Source: an uncultured Turicimonas sp.
GTDB taxonomy: Bacteria > Pseudomonadota > Gammaproteobacteria > Burkholderiales > Burkholderiaceae_F
Assembly (NCBI GenBank): GCA_947854175.1
Contig: CANTYJ010000001.1
Location: 16,141 to 80,140, forward strand
Direction: 5' to 3'
Length of the DNA: 64,000 bases
How positions within the stretch are numbered: the first letter of the stretch is position 1; each line of letters starts with the position of its first letter. Below, one piece after another: positions 16,738 through 24,666 of the stretch. The notes under the pieces are model-generated. The model was given only the letters and a program-made list of their open reading frames with translations, was not told the DNA's origin and ran no database searches. Made by a program: the position numbers and the translations under genes.

Positions 16738-17376
16738 TCATGCTTTTTTGATAATGTAAGTCACCACACCGACAAAATTCCAGACATCACCTTCTTTTGG
16801 AACAATGTCTAAATAAGCGGGATTAGAGCTTTCAGGATGAAGAATAATGTTTCCGTCCCTTTTGATAAGACGTTTAACCGTGAATTCTTCGTTGATGTTG
16901 ACAATTACAATATCTCCGTTGCGAGCCTGTTTAGAACGGTCGACCACCAACAAATCTCCTTGGTCAAGCCCGGCCAAATCCATGGAGTCTCCTTTTACTC
17001 TTACAAAGAAGGTCGCAGCCGGAATATCCACCATCATTTCATTCAGATCAATGCGCGCTCCAACATAACTTTCTGCCGGGGACGGAAACCCTGCCTGGAC
17101 AAAACTTTCCGCTAAAGGCAGCTCCAGCTTTTCAGGATTAAGACTGGGAAACTGACAGTCAGGAGGAAGATTCTTTTTAAAGTAAACAGCCTTTTCTATT
17201 TGTTCCCGGACCCACTTGGATCCTCCGAGTTTTTTAAAGTCTTCTTTGAGGGCATCTGAAATAATCAATGTCGTCACAAACTTCCCCGGCAATGGCTTCC
17301 GACCTGCTCCCGGTCTTGCCCCACCCTTTTCAGAAGAAGGCTCAGTTGTTTTTGATGTTTGTTCTTTCTTATTCAT
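16738..17376 (-). CDS. umuD: UmuD-like S24 peptidase with N-terminal DNA-binding-like extension
   Basis: I choose ATG 17376 because AGAGG lies seven bases upstream; an in-frame ATG at 17406 has no ribosome binding site. This gives 212 residues versus 139 in E. coli. The C-terminal part has the self-cleavage site A95-G96 (QAGFPSPAES), nucleophile Ser131 (KGDSM) and Lys168 (FTVKRL). The cleavage-to-Ser and Ser-to-Lys distances equal those of E. coli UmuD (35 and 37). The extra N-terminus has GGARPGAGRKP (18-28), then one strand and two helices (FVTTLIISDALKEDFKKLG, SKWVREQIEKAV) resembling a ribbon-helix-helix. This suggests a protein that is both repressor and polymerase subunit, like UmuDAb of Acinetobacter in principle. 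Confidence 0.88.
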   Translation of the reverse strand: MNKKEQTSKTTEPSSEKGGARPGAGRKPLPGKFVTTLIISDALKEDFKKLGGSKWVREQIEKAVYFKKNLPPDCQFPSLNPEKLELPLAESFVQAGFPSPAESYVGARIDLNEMMVDIPAATFFVRVKGDSMDLAGLDQGDLLVVDRSKQARNGDIVIVNINEEFTVKRLIKRDGNIILHPESSNPAYLDIVPKEGDVWNFVGVVTYIIKKA

Positions 17377-17383
17377 AAAAAAA

Positions 17384-17425
17384 CCTCTTTTATTGAAAAA
17401 TAACATACTTTTTCAATAAAAGAGG
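17384..17425 (-). promoter_or_regulatory. Perfect 17-bp inverted repeat over the umuD leader
   Basis: CCTCTTTTATTGAAAAA (17384-17400) is repeated exactly in inverse (17409-17425) around an 8-base spacer. In the umuDC transcript the 3' arm contains the Shine-Dalgarno AGAGG and is followed by seven U and then ATG. It could be a protein operator, a ribosome-site-sequestering hairpin or a terminator-like attenuator. There is no CTGT-N8-ACAG LexA box here. Confidence 0.8.
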
Positions 17426-17453
17426 ATAAAAAGAATATCTTTTTTCAAAACAA

Positions 17454-17479
17454 AACTCCCGGAACCTATTCCGGGAGTT
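17454..17479 (-). terminator. Intrinsic terminator of the FMN-binding protein gene
   Basis: An 11-bp stem (AACTCCCGGAA / TTCCGGGAGTT) with loop CCTA, followed on the minus strand by TTTGTTTTG. It isolates the gene ending at 17507 from umuDC. Confidence 0.9.
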
Positions 17480-17506
17480 CATTCAGTTCAAAACTGAAAA
17501 TGCTTA

Positions 17507-17833
17507 TTACTTAGCCTTTGCCAAAGCGTCGTTTACAGCAGCGATGATACCCTTAGAAGAGTTAGTAGCACCGGCAATTGTTTCTACACCGGCTGTACCG
17601 TCTTTCTTAACGATTTCAGGAATAAGGTTATCGATCGGAGCCTGAATGATCATGTCTGTTTCAGTATGTTTTACAACCTTAACATCAGCAACTTTACCGC
17701 CTTTAACTGTTACAGCAACAGTAATTTTACCGTGGTTACCGTCGCCCATACCTTCGTATGTACCGTCTTTGTATGCAGCCTGAGCAGCTGACATTAAACC
17801 AACGCTAGCCAATAAAAGGACTAATTTTTTCAT
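17507..17833 (-). CDS. Exported FMN-binding domain protein (electron carrier subunit)
   Basis: 109 residues from ATG 17833, which has AGGAG eight bases upstream and starts a clear signal peptide (MKKLVLLLASVGLMSAAQAA). A longer in-frame start at 17887 is less likely. The mature protein is a single FMN_bind domain (GDGNHGKITVAVTVKGGKVA) with the flavinylation motif AGATNSS near 88, where ApbE attaches FMN to Thr/Ser. It lies divergent to a periplasmic FAD flavoprotein, so it likely hands electrons to that enzyme as the FMN domain does in fused fumarate or urocanate reductases. Confidence 0.88.
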   Translation of the reverse strand: MKKLVLLLASVGLMSAAQAAYKDGTYEGMGDGNHGKITVAVTVKGGKVADVKVVKHTETDMIIQAPIDNLIPEIVKKDGTAGVETIAGATNSSKGIIAAVNDALAKAK

Positions 17834-18010
17834 CGGAAAATCTCCTAAGCATTTAAAAACTTTCTTTTCGGGAACGAGGTCCCGCACGGTGAGAATTTTA
17901 AAAGTTTTTTTAGTACGTTATGTTTTTCCGAATAGACTTTGTTCCCATTTCGTTTGAATCATTTCAAACTATTTCTAAAAACCAATCTTTTTTACTTTAA
18001 TTATCGCTCA

Positions 18011-18036
18011 GTTACCGACAGTCGCTCGGTGTTAAC
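18011..18036. promoter_or_regulatory. Imperfect inverted repeat in divergent promoter region
   Basis: GTTACCGA and TCGGTGTTAAC face each other across seven bases, between the FMN-binding protein and flavoprotein genes. It is a possible site for the adjacent LuxR-type regulator. The 450-bp gap otherwise holds no supported gene; an in-frame upstream extension of the flavoprotein lacks a ribosome binding site. Confidence 0.3.
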
Positions 18037-18215
18037 TAAAAATAGAAGCCGACAGTATCCATTTGATTTATAACAATTAATTTAATCATTGAGATTTTTC
18101 TTTTTCGAAAAAAAGTTATTTCTTTTATGGAATACAACAGAACTGATTTCAAGGAGCTTCCAATAAGCATGAGTGAGCTTGAGAGAATATTTGAAGGATA
18201 CTTGACTTGGATCAA

Positions 18216-18229
18216 GGTACTTAAGTACC
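18216..18229. promoter_or_regulatory. 14-bp perfect palindrome upstream of flavoprotein gene
   Basis: GGTACTTAAGTACC lies 57 bp before the flavoprotein ATG and just after a TTGACT that could be a -35 box. A dimeric regulator site is the natural reading, but no second copy was seen in the window. Confidence 0.4.
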
Positions 18230-18285
18230 GCTCAATGAAAAAATCCAATCATTGCTTCAGCGTACGAGTTTTCCAAGGAGAAAAA

Positions 18286-19689
18286 ATGAAACATTTATTA
18301 ATTGCTTCCGTCTGTTCATTAGCCTTAGCTTCTTTTGCCTTTGCAGAGGAAACCGATTTAGTTGTTGTCGGATCAGGCGGTGCAGGAATGTCTGCTGCTT
18401 TAACAGCTGCTCAAGCGGGTAAGAAAGTTGTTGTTCTTGAAAAAATGCCTATTATCGGTGGTAATACGAACCGTGCTGAAGGCGGGATGAATGCAGCCAG
18501 AACGCTTCAACAACTGGAACACAAAATCACAAATGATAGTCCGATGCTCATGTCTTTAGACGCACAAAAAGGCGGCCACTATCTTAACAATCCGGAACTC
18601 ACATTAACATTGGGAGAAAACGCAAAAGATGCAGAAGCCTGGATGCTCTCACTTGGAGCTGACTTCTGCCATAGAATGGGAAGAGGCGGCGGCCAATCAG
18701 TTGCCCGAGGCCATGGACCATGTGATGGTTCAGCTGTTGGAGCTCACATCATGAAACTCTTTTACAAAACAGCCCAGAGCATTCCGAACATTGAAATTCG
18801 TCCATCTAATAAAGTTACCGAAGTCATTGTTAAGGACGGTAAGGTTGCCGGGGTTAAAGTAGAAGGCAAAGATAAAAAAGAATACACAATTGATTCCAAA
18901 GCTGTTGTACTCGCTACAGGAGGCTTTGGTGCCAACGCTAAAATGGTTGAATCCTTACGTCCTGAATACAAAGGCTTTGCAACCACTAACCAGCCCGGTG
19001 CCTTGGGAGAAGGTATTAAGCTGGGACTCGGTGCCGGTGCAACACTTGTTGATATGAGAGAAATTCAGGCTCATCCGACAGTCGTTCCGGTCAAAGGTAT
19101 ATTAATTTCTGAATCCATGAGAGGCCGCGGTGCATACATGGTCAATCAGGAAGGCAAACGCTTCATAAATGAACTTCTTCCCAGAGACATCGTTGCTGCA
19201 GGGGTACTTGCCCAACCAACTAAAAAAGCATGGATCCTGATTGACAATGCACTTGTTCAAAAAAATAAACTTGCTCAAGGCTATGTTCAACAAGGTCTTG
19301 CGGTTAAAGGAAACAATGTTGAAGAACTGGCTAAAGCTATCGGAGTTCCGGCAGCAAACTTAAAAGCTACGATGACTCAGTACACAAAAGCCTATGAAAC
19401 TAAAAAAGATGAAGCTTTTGGCCGTCCTGAAATGATTACACCCAACAATGTATTCCCGATGTATGCTATTCAGATTACACCGGCCATCCATCACACCATG
19501 GGCGGGCTGAGAATTAACAAAAATTCTGAAGTTATCGGTGTAAATGCTAAACCTATCCCCGGATTATTTGCGGCTGGTGAAGTCACCGGCGGTGTCCACG
19601 GTGGAAATAGAATTGGTGGTAACGCTGTTGCAGATATTATTACTTTCGGCCGTATCGCTGGTAAAAGCGCAGCCAACTACATGAATTAA
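18286..19689 (+). CDS. Periplasmic FAD-dependent fumarate reductase-like flavoprotein
   Basis: I choose ATG 18286 (AAGGAG five bases upstream; signal peptide MKHLLIASVCSLALASFAFA), giving 467 residues. The FAD dinucleotide motif VVVGSGGAGMSAALTA starts near 26. Substrate-site signatures of flavocytochrome c/urocanate-type reductases are present: AHPT, SMRGRGAYMVNQEGKRF (catalytic Arg region), HHTMGGLRI and NRIGGNAV. It should reduce fumarate or a similar enoate in the periplasm as terminal electron acceptor. No haem motif exists; the divergent FMN-binding protein is the likely electron donor. The convergent TtrSR-like pair may regulate it. Confidence 0.9.
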   Translation: MKHLLIASVCSLALASFAFAEETDLVVVGSGGAGMSAALTAAQAGKKVVVLEKMPIIGGNTNRAEGGMNAARTLQQLEHKITNDSPMLMSLDAQKGGHYLNNPELTLTLGENAKDAEAWMLSLGADFCHRMGRGGGQSVARGHGPCDGSAVGAHIMKLFYKTAQSIPNIEIRPSNKVTEVIVKDGKVAGVKVEGKDKKEYTIDSKAVVLATGGFGANAKMVESLRPEYKGFATTNQPGALGEGIKLGLGAGATLVDMREIQAHPTVVPVKGILISESMRGRGAYMVNQEGKRFINELLPRDIVAAGVLAQPTKKAWILIDNALVQKNKLAQGYVQQGLAVKGNNVEELAKAIGVPAANLKATMTQYTKAYETKKDEAFGRPEMITPNNVFPMYAIQITPAIHHTMGGLRINKNSEVIGVNAKPIPGLFAAGEVTGGVHGGNRIGGNAVADIITFGRIAGKSAANYMN

Positions 19690-19710
19690 CCCGTTAACAA
19701 CTTAATCATT

Positions 19711-19745
19711 CCGCAAACGTTCCCTGGGACGTTTGCGGTTTTTAG
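19711..19745 (+). terminator. Intrinsic terminator after the flavoprotein gene
   Basis: CCGCAAACGT and ACGTTTGCGG form a 10-bp stem with inner CCC/GGG pairing, followed by TTTTT. It separates the flavoprotein gene from the convergent regulator gene. Confidence 0.9.
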
Positions 19746-20371
19746 TCTTTCAAGTGAGATAACAACGTTGCAATCTCTGCCGGTAGGTTGATTTTCAATT
19801 TTTTTGTCGCAGATAATCGATGAGCTTCAATGGTCCTTTCTGATAAGCCAAGACGTCGTCCTATCTCTTTATTGATAAGACCATTCGCAACCAGTGTGAT
19901 GACCTCTTTTTCTCTCTTACTTAAAGATTCATATCTGGCCAGCTCTTCCTCAGGTGATATCACCCAACCTCTATGATTCAAATCCCAGTTTATTGCTTTA
20001 GAAACCGCTGTTAAGAGTCGCTCCTCATCGACAGGCTTCTGAATAAAATCAGCAGCGCCCTTTTTCATTGAATCCACTGCCATGTCAATATCTCCATGAC
20101 CGGTCAGAAAAATAACGGGAGTTTCGTACCCTCTTTCAATCATCATCGTGTGAAGCTGCAGACCTGTCATTTCAGGCATACTCACATCTAAAACAATGCA
20201 CCCCGGAACGGACGGTGCGTCTTCGGTTAGAAATTCTTTTGCTGAACTGTAATCCTTAACGTTCCATCCTTCCATTTCAAGAAGAACTTTCAACGCTCTG
20301 CGCATGGACGGATCGTCGTCGACAACTCGAACCAACGGCGATATTTTGTTAGTTTTCATATGTTTTTCCAT
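19742..20371 (-). CDS. TtrR/FixJ-type LuxR-family response regulator
   Basis: 209 residues: receiver domain with VVDDD pocket, phospho-Asp in CIVLDVSMPEMTG (near 60) and Lys in FIQKPVD, then a LuxR helix-turn-helix (LSKREKEVITLVANGLINKE, near 140-200). It overlaps the 3' end of the sensor kinase gene by 23 bases, or 11 if the in-frame ATG at 20359 is used. Its likely targets are the flavoprotein and FMN-binding genes next door, by analogy with TtrSR, where the regulator controls an adjacent reductase. Confidence 0.92.
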   Translation of the reverse strand: MEKHMKTNKISPLVRVVDDDPSMRRALKVLLEMEGWNVKDYSSAKEFLTEDAPSVPGCIVLDVSMPEMTGLQLHTMMIERGYETPVIFLTGHGDIDMAVDSMKKGAADFIQKPVDEERLLTAVSKAINWDLNHRGWVISPEEELARYESLSKREKEVITLVANGLINKEIGRRLGLSERTIEAHRLSATKKLKINLPAEIATLLSHLKD

Positions 20372-22118
20372 CTTTGAAGGTTGGAATCTGAATAGTTATT
20401 TTTAATCCACCCAACTTTGATTTTGAGAACCGGATGCTCCCACTATGATTTTCTACAATGGCCTTAACAATTGAGAGTCCAAGTCCCAATCCTTCCCGTT
20501 TAGACGAATTAAGTGGTTGCGATAAACTATTTAACAATTCATCTGAAATACTTCCATTGTCTTCAACAACTATTTGAGCATCACTGTCGACTTTACGGAT
20601 ATCAACCGTTATCAGAGGTTGTTTGGTCTTTAAATTATTGAGAGAGTATTGTGCGTTTCTAATAAGGTTTATCAGCACTAATTCCATTTCCAATTTATTA
20701 GCACTGATAACCGGATTCGCAGTCTGCAAATACTTTACTTCGATTGAATAGCTTGAATGTCTCAAATAATTGTTGACTACACAGCTTGAGAAGTCACCTA
20801 AAAAAATATCTGTCCTCTCTGATTTCTCTCCTTTCGCATAGCTTCTTACCCGTTGAACGATTTCACTGGCTTTAAAGGATTCCCGTCTGATCTCTTCTAA
20901 AACTTCAAGAAGTTTCTCTTTTGTCAAATTTCCGAGATCGGCGGCCCGGATTAGACTTCTTGCATAAAGATTTAATGAACCCAACGGCTGATTTAATTCA
21001 TGAGCCAGCAAACCGGAGACCTGTCCTACAACGCCAGCTCTTTGTAAAGACATCATCCTTTCCTGGGCTTTTTTTGTTTCCTCATTCAGACGTCTTTCTC
21101 TTTCTAAAGCTTCTTCCAATTGCCGGGTTCTTTTCTTTACCGCGCTTGACAAAAAAGCGGAATAAGAAAAAAGCATCAATAAGAAAAAAATTGCGAAGAA
21201 AAAATATTGATAGTTATCTAGTAAGAATCTCCGAATCGACAATCTAGTAGCTTTTTCATAAGTGCCAATCTTCAGAAGTTCCTGTAACTTATCCAGTTCA
21301 CTTAGATCACTGCCAACCTGCCAGTAGTTTCCAAGTTTTGTTTTGGGTTGATTTATCAAAGCTACCGTAACTTTACTAGTCAATTCGGAGCTTAAAGAAG
21401 GCATGGAAGCTAATGTCCAATTGGGATATAACGCTGTTGAGCGTTTACAAATATGCTTTTCATCATTTTTTAGGTTAATAAACTTAACGTCCGACTCCTT
21501 AAGAACTTTTCTATTAATAGCATCTTCAAGATAGCAAATTCTTAATATGCCAACATCAGAATCTCCGTTTAGTACATCTTGGATTATGTTGTCTCTTTCC
21601 AATCCGTGAAACCGAGAAACAGAAAAGAACGTATTCGGATTAAATCCCTCTCTAGCAATCTCTCCCATTCCAGCAATATACATACCAAACGCTGTCGGTC
21701 TTCCTGCTGAAACTCTTTTACCTTGAAGATCTGCAATTTTCTCTATATCTTGTCTGTCTGCCTTAACAATAAACAATGAACCTTCACTCTTGTTTGGATC
21801 TTTCGAAAAAGGAGAGGCCGCGACAGTTAAGTCTCTTGTTCCTTCTGCTTGAAATTTTTTTGTGAAATTACTTGTACCAAGAAATAAGTCGACTTGTTTA
21901 TTTTTTACTTCATTTTCTAACTGCGGTAATTCAAGAAATTTGACCTCCAACTTTCGAGGTTCAACAGCGCTTCTCAAAGTCTCTATAGTTTCTTCTACAA
22001 ATTCTTTTGTAAGTAATGGATTAACAGCTGAATTAATAGCAAGTACCAGAGGCTTTTCCTCCGGTGAGGCCATGACACAGCAGCTCCAAAAGAATAACAA
22101 AAAGAAATACTTTTTCAA
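20349..22118 (-). CDS. TtrS-like sensor histidine kinase with PhnD-type periplasmic domain
   Basis: 589 residues: signal peptide or first membrane anchor (1-18), a periplasmic PhnD-like binding domain (about 22-290, with KPLVLAINSAVNPLL and GKRVSAGRPTAFGMY), one membrane helix (about 300-325), HisKA with phospho-His in LLAHELNQPLG, and HATPase_c (N box NLIRNAQYSL, GLGLGLSIVKAI). The solute-binding-protein-like sensor suggests detection of a small anionic ligand. Same architecture as TtrS and as the kinase at 42528, with which it shares the H-box pattern. Confidence 0.9.
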   Translation of the reverse strand: MKKYFFLLFFWSCCVMASPEEKPLVLAINSAVNPLLTKEFVEETIETLRSAVEPRKLEVKFLELPQLENEVKNKQVDLFLGTSNFTKKFQAEGTRDLTVAASPFSKDPNKSEGSLFIVKADRQDIEKIADLQGKRVSAGRPTAFGMYIAGMGEIAREGFNPNTFFSVSRFHGLERDNIIQDVLNGDSDVGILRICYLEDAINRKVLKESDVKFINLKNDEKHICKRSTALYPNWTLASMPSLSSELTSKVTVALINQPKTKLGNYWQVGSDLSELDKLQELLKIGTYEKATRLSIRRFLLDNYQYFFFAIFFLLMLFSYSAFLSSAVKKRTRQLEEALERERRLNEETKKAQERMMSLQRAGVVGQVSGLLAHELNQPLGSLNLYARSLIRAADLGNLTKEKLLEVLEEIRRESFKASEIVQRVRSYAKGEKSERTDIFLGDFSSCVVNNYLRHSSYSIEVKYLQTANPVISANKLEMELVLINLIRNAQYSLNNLKTKQPLITVDIRKVDSDAQIVVEDNGSISDELLNSLSQPLNSSKREGLGLGLSIVKAIVENHSGSIRFSKSKLGGLKITIQIPTFKDGKTYEN

Positions 22119-22258
22119 TTTTTTATACCGACCGGCGTCGAATTATTTTCTATTAAAAACTTTTCCCTAACATGATGTTAACAACGTTTCAAGTTTTCTA
22201 ACTTTAATTTCACAAAAAGTCAGTTCTAATCACTCAAGCAAATTAAAGAAAATGAAAT

Positions 22259-23221
22259 CTATTCTTGCTGTTCTTTCGCTCGGACATGTTTCAACATATC
22301 TTTAACCATTTCATCCAGCGTAAATTTTGGTTTCCAGCCCCACTCTTTTTCAGCGCAGGTTTCGTCCATCTTGTTTGGCCAACTTTCCGCTATAGCCTTG
22401 CGTAAAGGATCTACTTCATAATGTATCTTGAACCCTGGGACATTCTTTTTAATGGCTTCGGCAATTTCTGCCGGAGAAAAACTCATTGCCGTGATGTTAA
22501 AACTATTCCGGTGGATAAGTTTTGTCGGGTCTGTTTCCATAATTTCAATGGCTGCTCTTATAGCGTCGGGCATATACATGAAATCCATTTTTTCATTTTC
22601 CGGAATCGGACAGGCAAATGGCTCATTTCTAACTGCAGAATAGAAGATGTCAACCGCGTAATCTGTAGTACCGCCTCCCGGAGGTGTTGCGTAAGAAATC
22701 AGTCCCGGAAAGCGTACGCTGCGTGTATCGACTCCATATCGCCTGAAGTAATAATCGGAAAGTAGCTCTCCGGTCACTTTACTGACTCCGTAAATTGAGG
22801 TCGGGCGCATTACACAATCCTGTGGAGTGTTATTTTTTGGAGAATCCGGGCCGAAGGCGCCTATCGAACTTGGCGTAAAGACCGCACATCCGTAAATTCT
22901 GGCAACTTCAAGAACATTGATCAATCCGTCAATACCAACTCTCCATGCATTGACAGGATTGGCTTCAGCGGTAGCCGATAAGACAGCAGCCAAATTATAA
23001 ATAGTATCGATTTGATATCTTTTAACAACTTCTTCTATATTGTCTTTATCCAAAATATCGACAAGTTCCGCCGGGCCAGTCTCCCGGATTTGTGCCGGGA
23101 CTCCTCTGCGTTTTGTATATCCGGCAACAACCGTGCCTTTTTCTTTTAAGTGTTCACGCAGTGCAACAACGAGTTCTGATCCGATTTGGCCGGTAGAGCC
23201 AATGATTAAAACGTTTTTCAT
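22259..23221 (-). CDS. L-threonine 3-dehydrogenase, SDR (UDP-epimerase-like) type
   Basis: 320 residues, an extended SDR with the NAD site GSTGQIGSEL (8-17) and catalytic YGVSK near 144. The segment TPSSIGAFGPDSPKNNTPQD is characteristic of the short-chain L-threonine dehydrogenases that oxidise threonine to 2-amino-3-oxobutyrate with NAD+. No glycine C-acetyltransferase gene is adjacent, so the pathway partner lies elsewhere. Followed upstream on the same strand by a TSUP transporter. Confidence 0.85.
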   Translation of the reverse strand: MKNVLIIGSTGQIGSELVVALREHLKEKGTVVAGYTKRRGVPAQIRETGPAELVDILDKDNIEEVVKRYQIDTIYNLAAVLSATAEANPVNAWRVGIDGLINVLEVARIYGCAVFTPSSIGAFGPDSPKNNTPQDCVMRPTSIYGVSKVTGELLSDYYFRRYGVDTRSVRFPGLISYATPPGGGTTDYAVDIFYSAVRNEPFACPIPENEKMDFMYMPDAIRAAIEIMETDPTKLIHRNSFNITAMSFSPAEIAEAIKKNVPGFKIHYEVDPLRKAIAESWPNKMDETCAEKEWGWKPKFTLDEMVKDMLKHVRAKEQQE

Positions 23222-23256
23222 AATTCTTCTATATTAGGATTAAGTTTTTTGAGTCT

Positions 23257-24015
23257 TTAGAAGTAACGATAAACCAAAGAACCTACCAATAACACCAAGA
23301 CGACATACAGAATATTTCTGACAAACTTGCCTCCGATTTTTATTGCGTAATAGGCCCCGACTCTGTTTCCAATCATACTCGATACTGCGCACGGAATAGC
23401 AATAGAATAAAGGACCGAGCCTCCGGCCGCAAAGGCAAGAAAAGCTCCGAAATTTGCTGCCAGGTTAAAGACTTTTGACGTAGCAGAAGCATGAACCATA
23501 CCCATCTTCATAAAAACATGAAGTGCAATTAGGTAAAAGGTACCGGCTCCCGGGCCAAAAAATCCTTCATAAAGACCGACGATAGCGCCAATGAGTCCGA
23601 TTCGAAGCCAGAAGCCTTTTTTAGGAAGCTCGCCTTCGCTTAATTTAAAACCGCCTGAAAAAATGGTCAAAAGAATAGCCAATGGCAACATAATGATTAT
23701 TATTTTACCCATCATTTCTGCGGGAACGAGAAGAGCAAGATTTCCACCTGTAATTGAACCGGCCATAGATGAGGCAATGCCAAGAGGAACTGCTCTCATC
23801 AAGATCAAATTTCCACGCCAAAAAGTCCAAATGGCTGCTAAAGAACCAATGCTTGTTGCAAGCTTCCCGGTACCTAAGGCCAAATGTGGAGGTACTCCGC
23901 ATAACAATAAGGACGGCACTGTAATAAAACCTGCACCGCCGGCGATTGAATCGATGAATCCGGCAACAAAAAAAGCGGCGATGCAAATAAGAATAATGGT
24001 AAAGGTGACTTCCAT
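23257..24015 (-). CDS. TSUP (TauE/SafE) family membrane transporter
   Basis: 252 residues with about seven to eight hydrophobic helices. The N-terminus has the family hallmark FVAGFIDSIAGGAGFITVP and the second repeat EGFFGPGAGTFYLIALHVF. TSUP proteins export sulfite, sulfoacetate or other organosulfur anions, or take up related compounds. Direction and substrate cannot be read from the sequence. Confidence 0.9.
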   Translation of the reverse strand: MEVTFTIILICIAAFFVAGFIDSIAGGAGFITVPSLLLCGVPPHLALGTGKLATSIGSLAAIWTFWRGNLILMRAVPLGIASSMAGSITGGNLALLVPAEMMGKIIIIMLPLAILLTIFSGGFKLSEGELPKKGFWLRIGLIGAIVGLYEGFFGPGAGTFYLIALHVFMKMGMVHASATSKVFNLAANFGAFLAFAAGGSVLYSIAIPCAVSSMIGNRVGAYYAIKIGGKFVRNILYVVLVLLVGSLVYRYF

Positions 24016-24137
24016 AACCTTCTCCTCTTGATTCTTTAATTACATTTGTGGATTGTAATCATTTTGTAATACTAGGAGAATAGCTTTAAACCGTCACGAG
24101 TATTTCTGTTGTTTTTAGTGTTATGTCGGACTACTGA

Positions 24138-24584
24138 TTAGAGTTTGCCGGTTGCCAAAAAGTAGATTAACAGCGTTAACAAAATCCCAATTAAAATGCC
24201 AAGAACCCAGTTTGTGAAATTTGTTTTTGGAGGTTGTTCAAATTTTTCTAAAAGTTCGTTGCACTTTGGACAGAACGTGGATTTAACTTTCCCCTCAACC
24301 ACTTTTGCCTTCGGCATAATAGATTGACCGCAATGAGGACACTTAACTTTTAAATCCACTGAGGAAGATTGTGCGGGCGCCCCCTTTTGACGGTGGTAGA
24401 GAGTGATGGCAAACGGTTGGTCTTCAATTAAAGTAAATTCCACCACATCATTGAGAACAGGAGAATAACCTGCGTGAAGCTGTTCACTTGTATAAGTGAA
24501 TTTGTTATTTTTTCCACAGTTAATTTCTCCGATATTTCCATTGTCCATAACTTTTGTTATGACACCTTTTAATTTTTCTTCCAT
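24138..24584 (-). CDS. Small protein: cold-shock-like N-terminus, zinc ribbon, C-terminal membrane anchor
   Basis: 148 residues in three parts. Residues 1-65 look like a CspA-type OB fold (GVITKVMDNGNIGEINCGKN; NDVVEFTL). Residues 80-110 hold a zinc ribbon with CPHC and CPKC pairs. Residues 125-148 form a single hydrophobic helix (NWVLGILIGILLTLLIYFLA) near the C-terminus. This combination would place a nucleic-acid-binding or ribbon domain on the cytoplasmic face of the membrane. I recognise no named family. Confidence 0.65.
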   Translation of the reverse strand: MEEKLKGVITKVMDNGNIGEINCGKNNKFTYTSEQLHAGYSPVLNDVVEFTLIEDQPFAITLYHRQKGAPAQSSSVDLKVKCPHCGQSIMPKAKVVEGKVKSTFCPKCNELLEKFEQPPKTNFTNWVLGILIGILLTLLIYFLATGKL

Positions 24585-24666
24585 TTTTATCTTTCCTTCT
24601 TCTCAGAAATCCACACCCGCTGAAGTTACTCACGGAGAACTTTAATTTTTTTATCTCTTTAGCTTC

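Noticed and set aside
17376..17453. LexA box upstream of umuDC
   Set aside because: No CTGT-N8-ACAG pattern; the only dyad is the 17-bp inverted repeat, which is unlike a LexA site.
18127..18285. In-frame N-terminal extension of the FAD flavoprotein
   Set aside because: It would bury the clear signal peptide at 18286, which has its own AAGGAG, and it crosses a palindrome in the promoter region.
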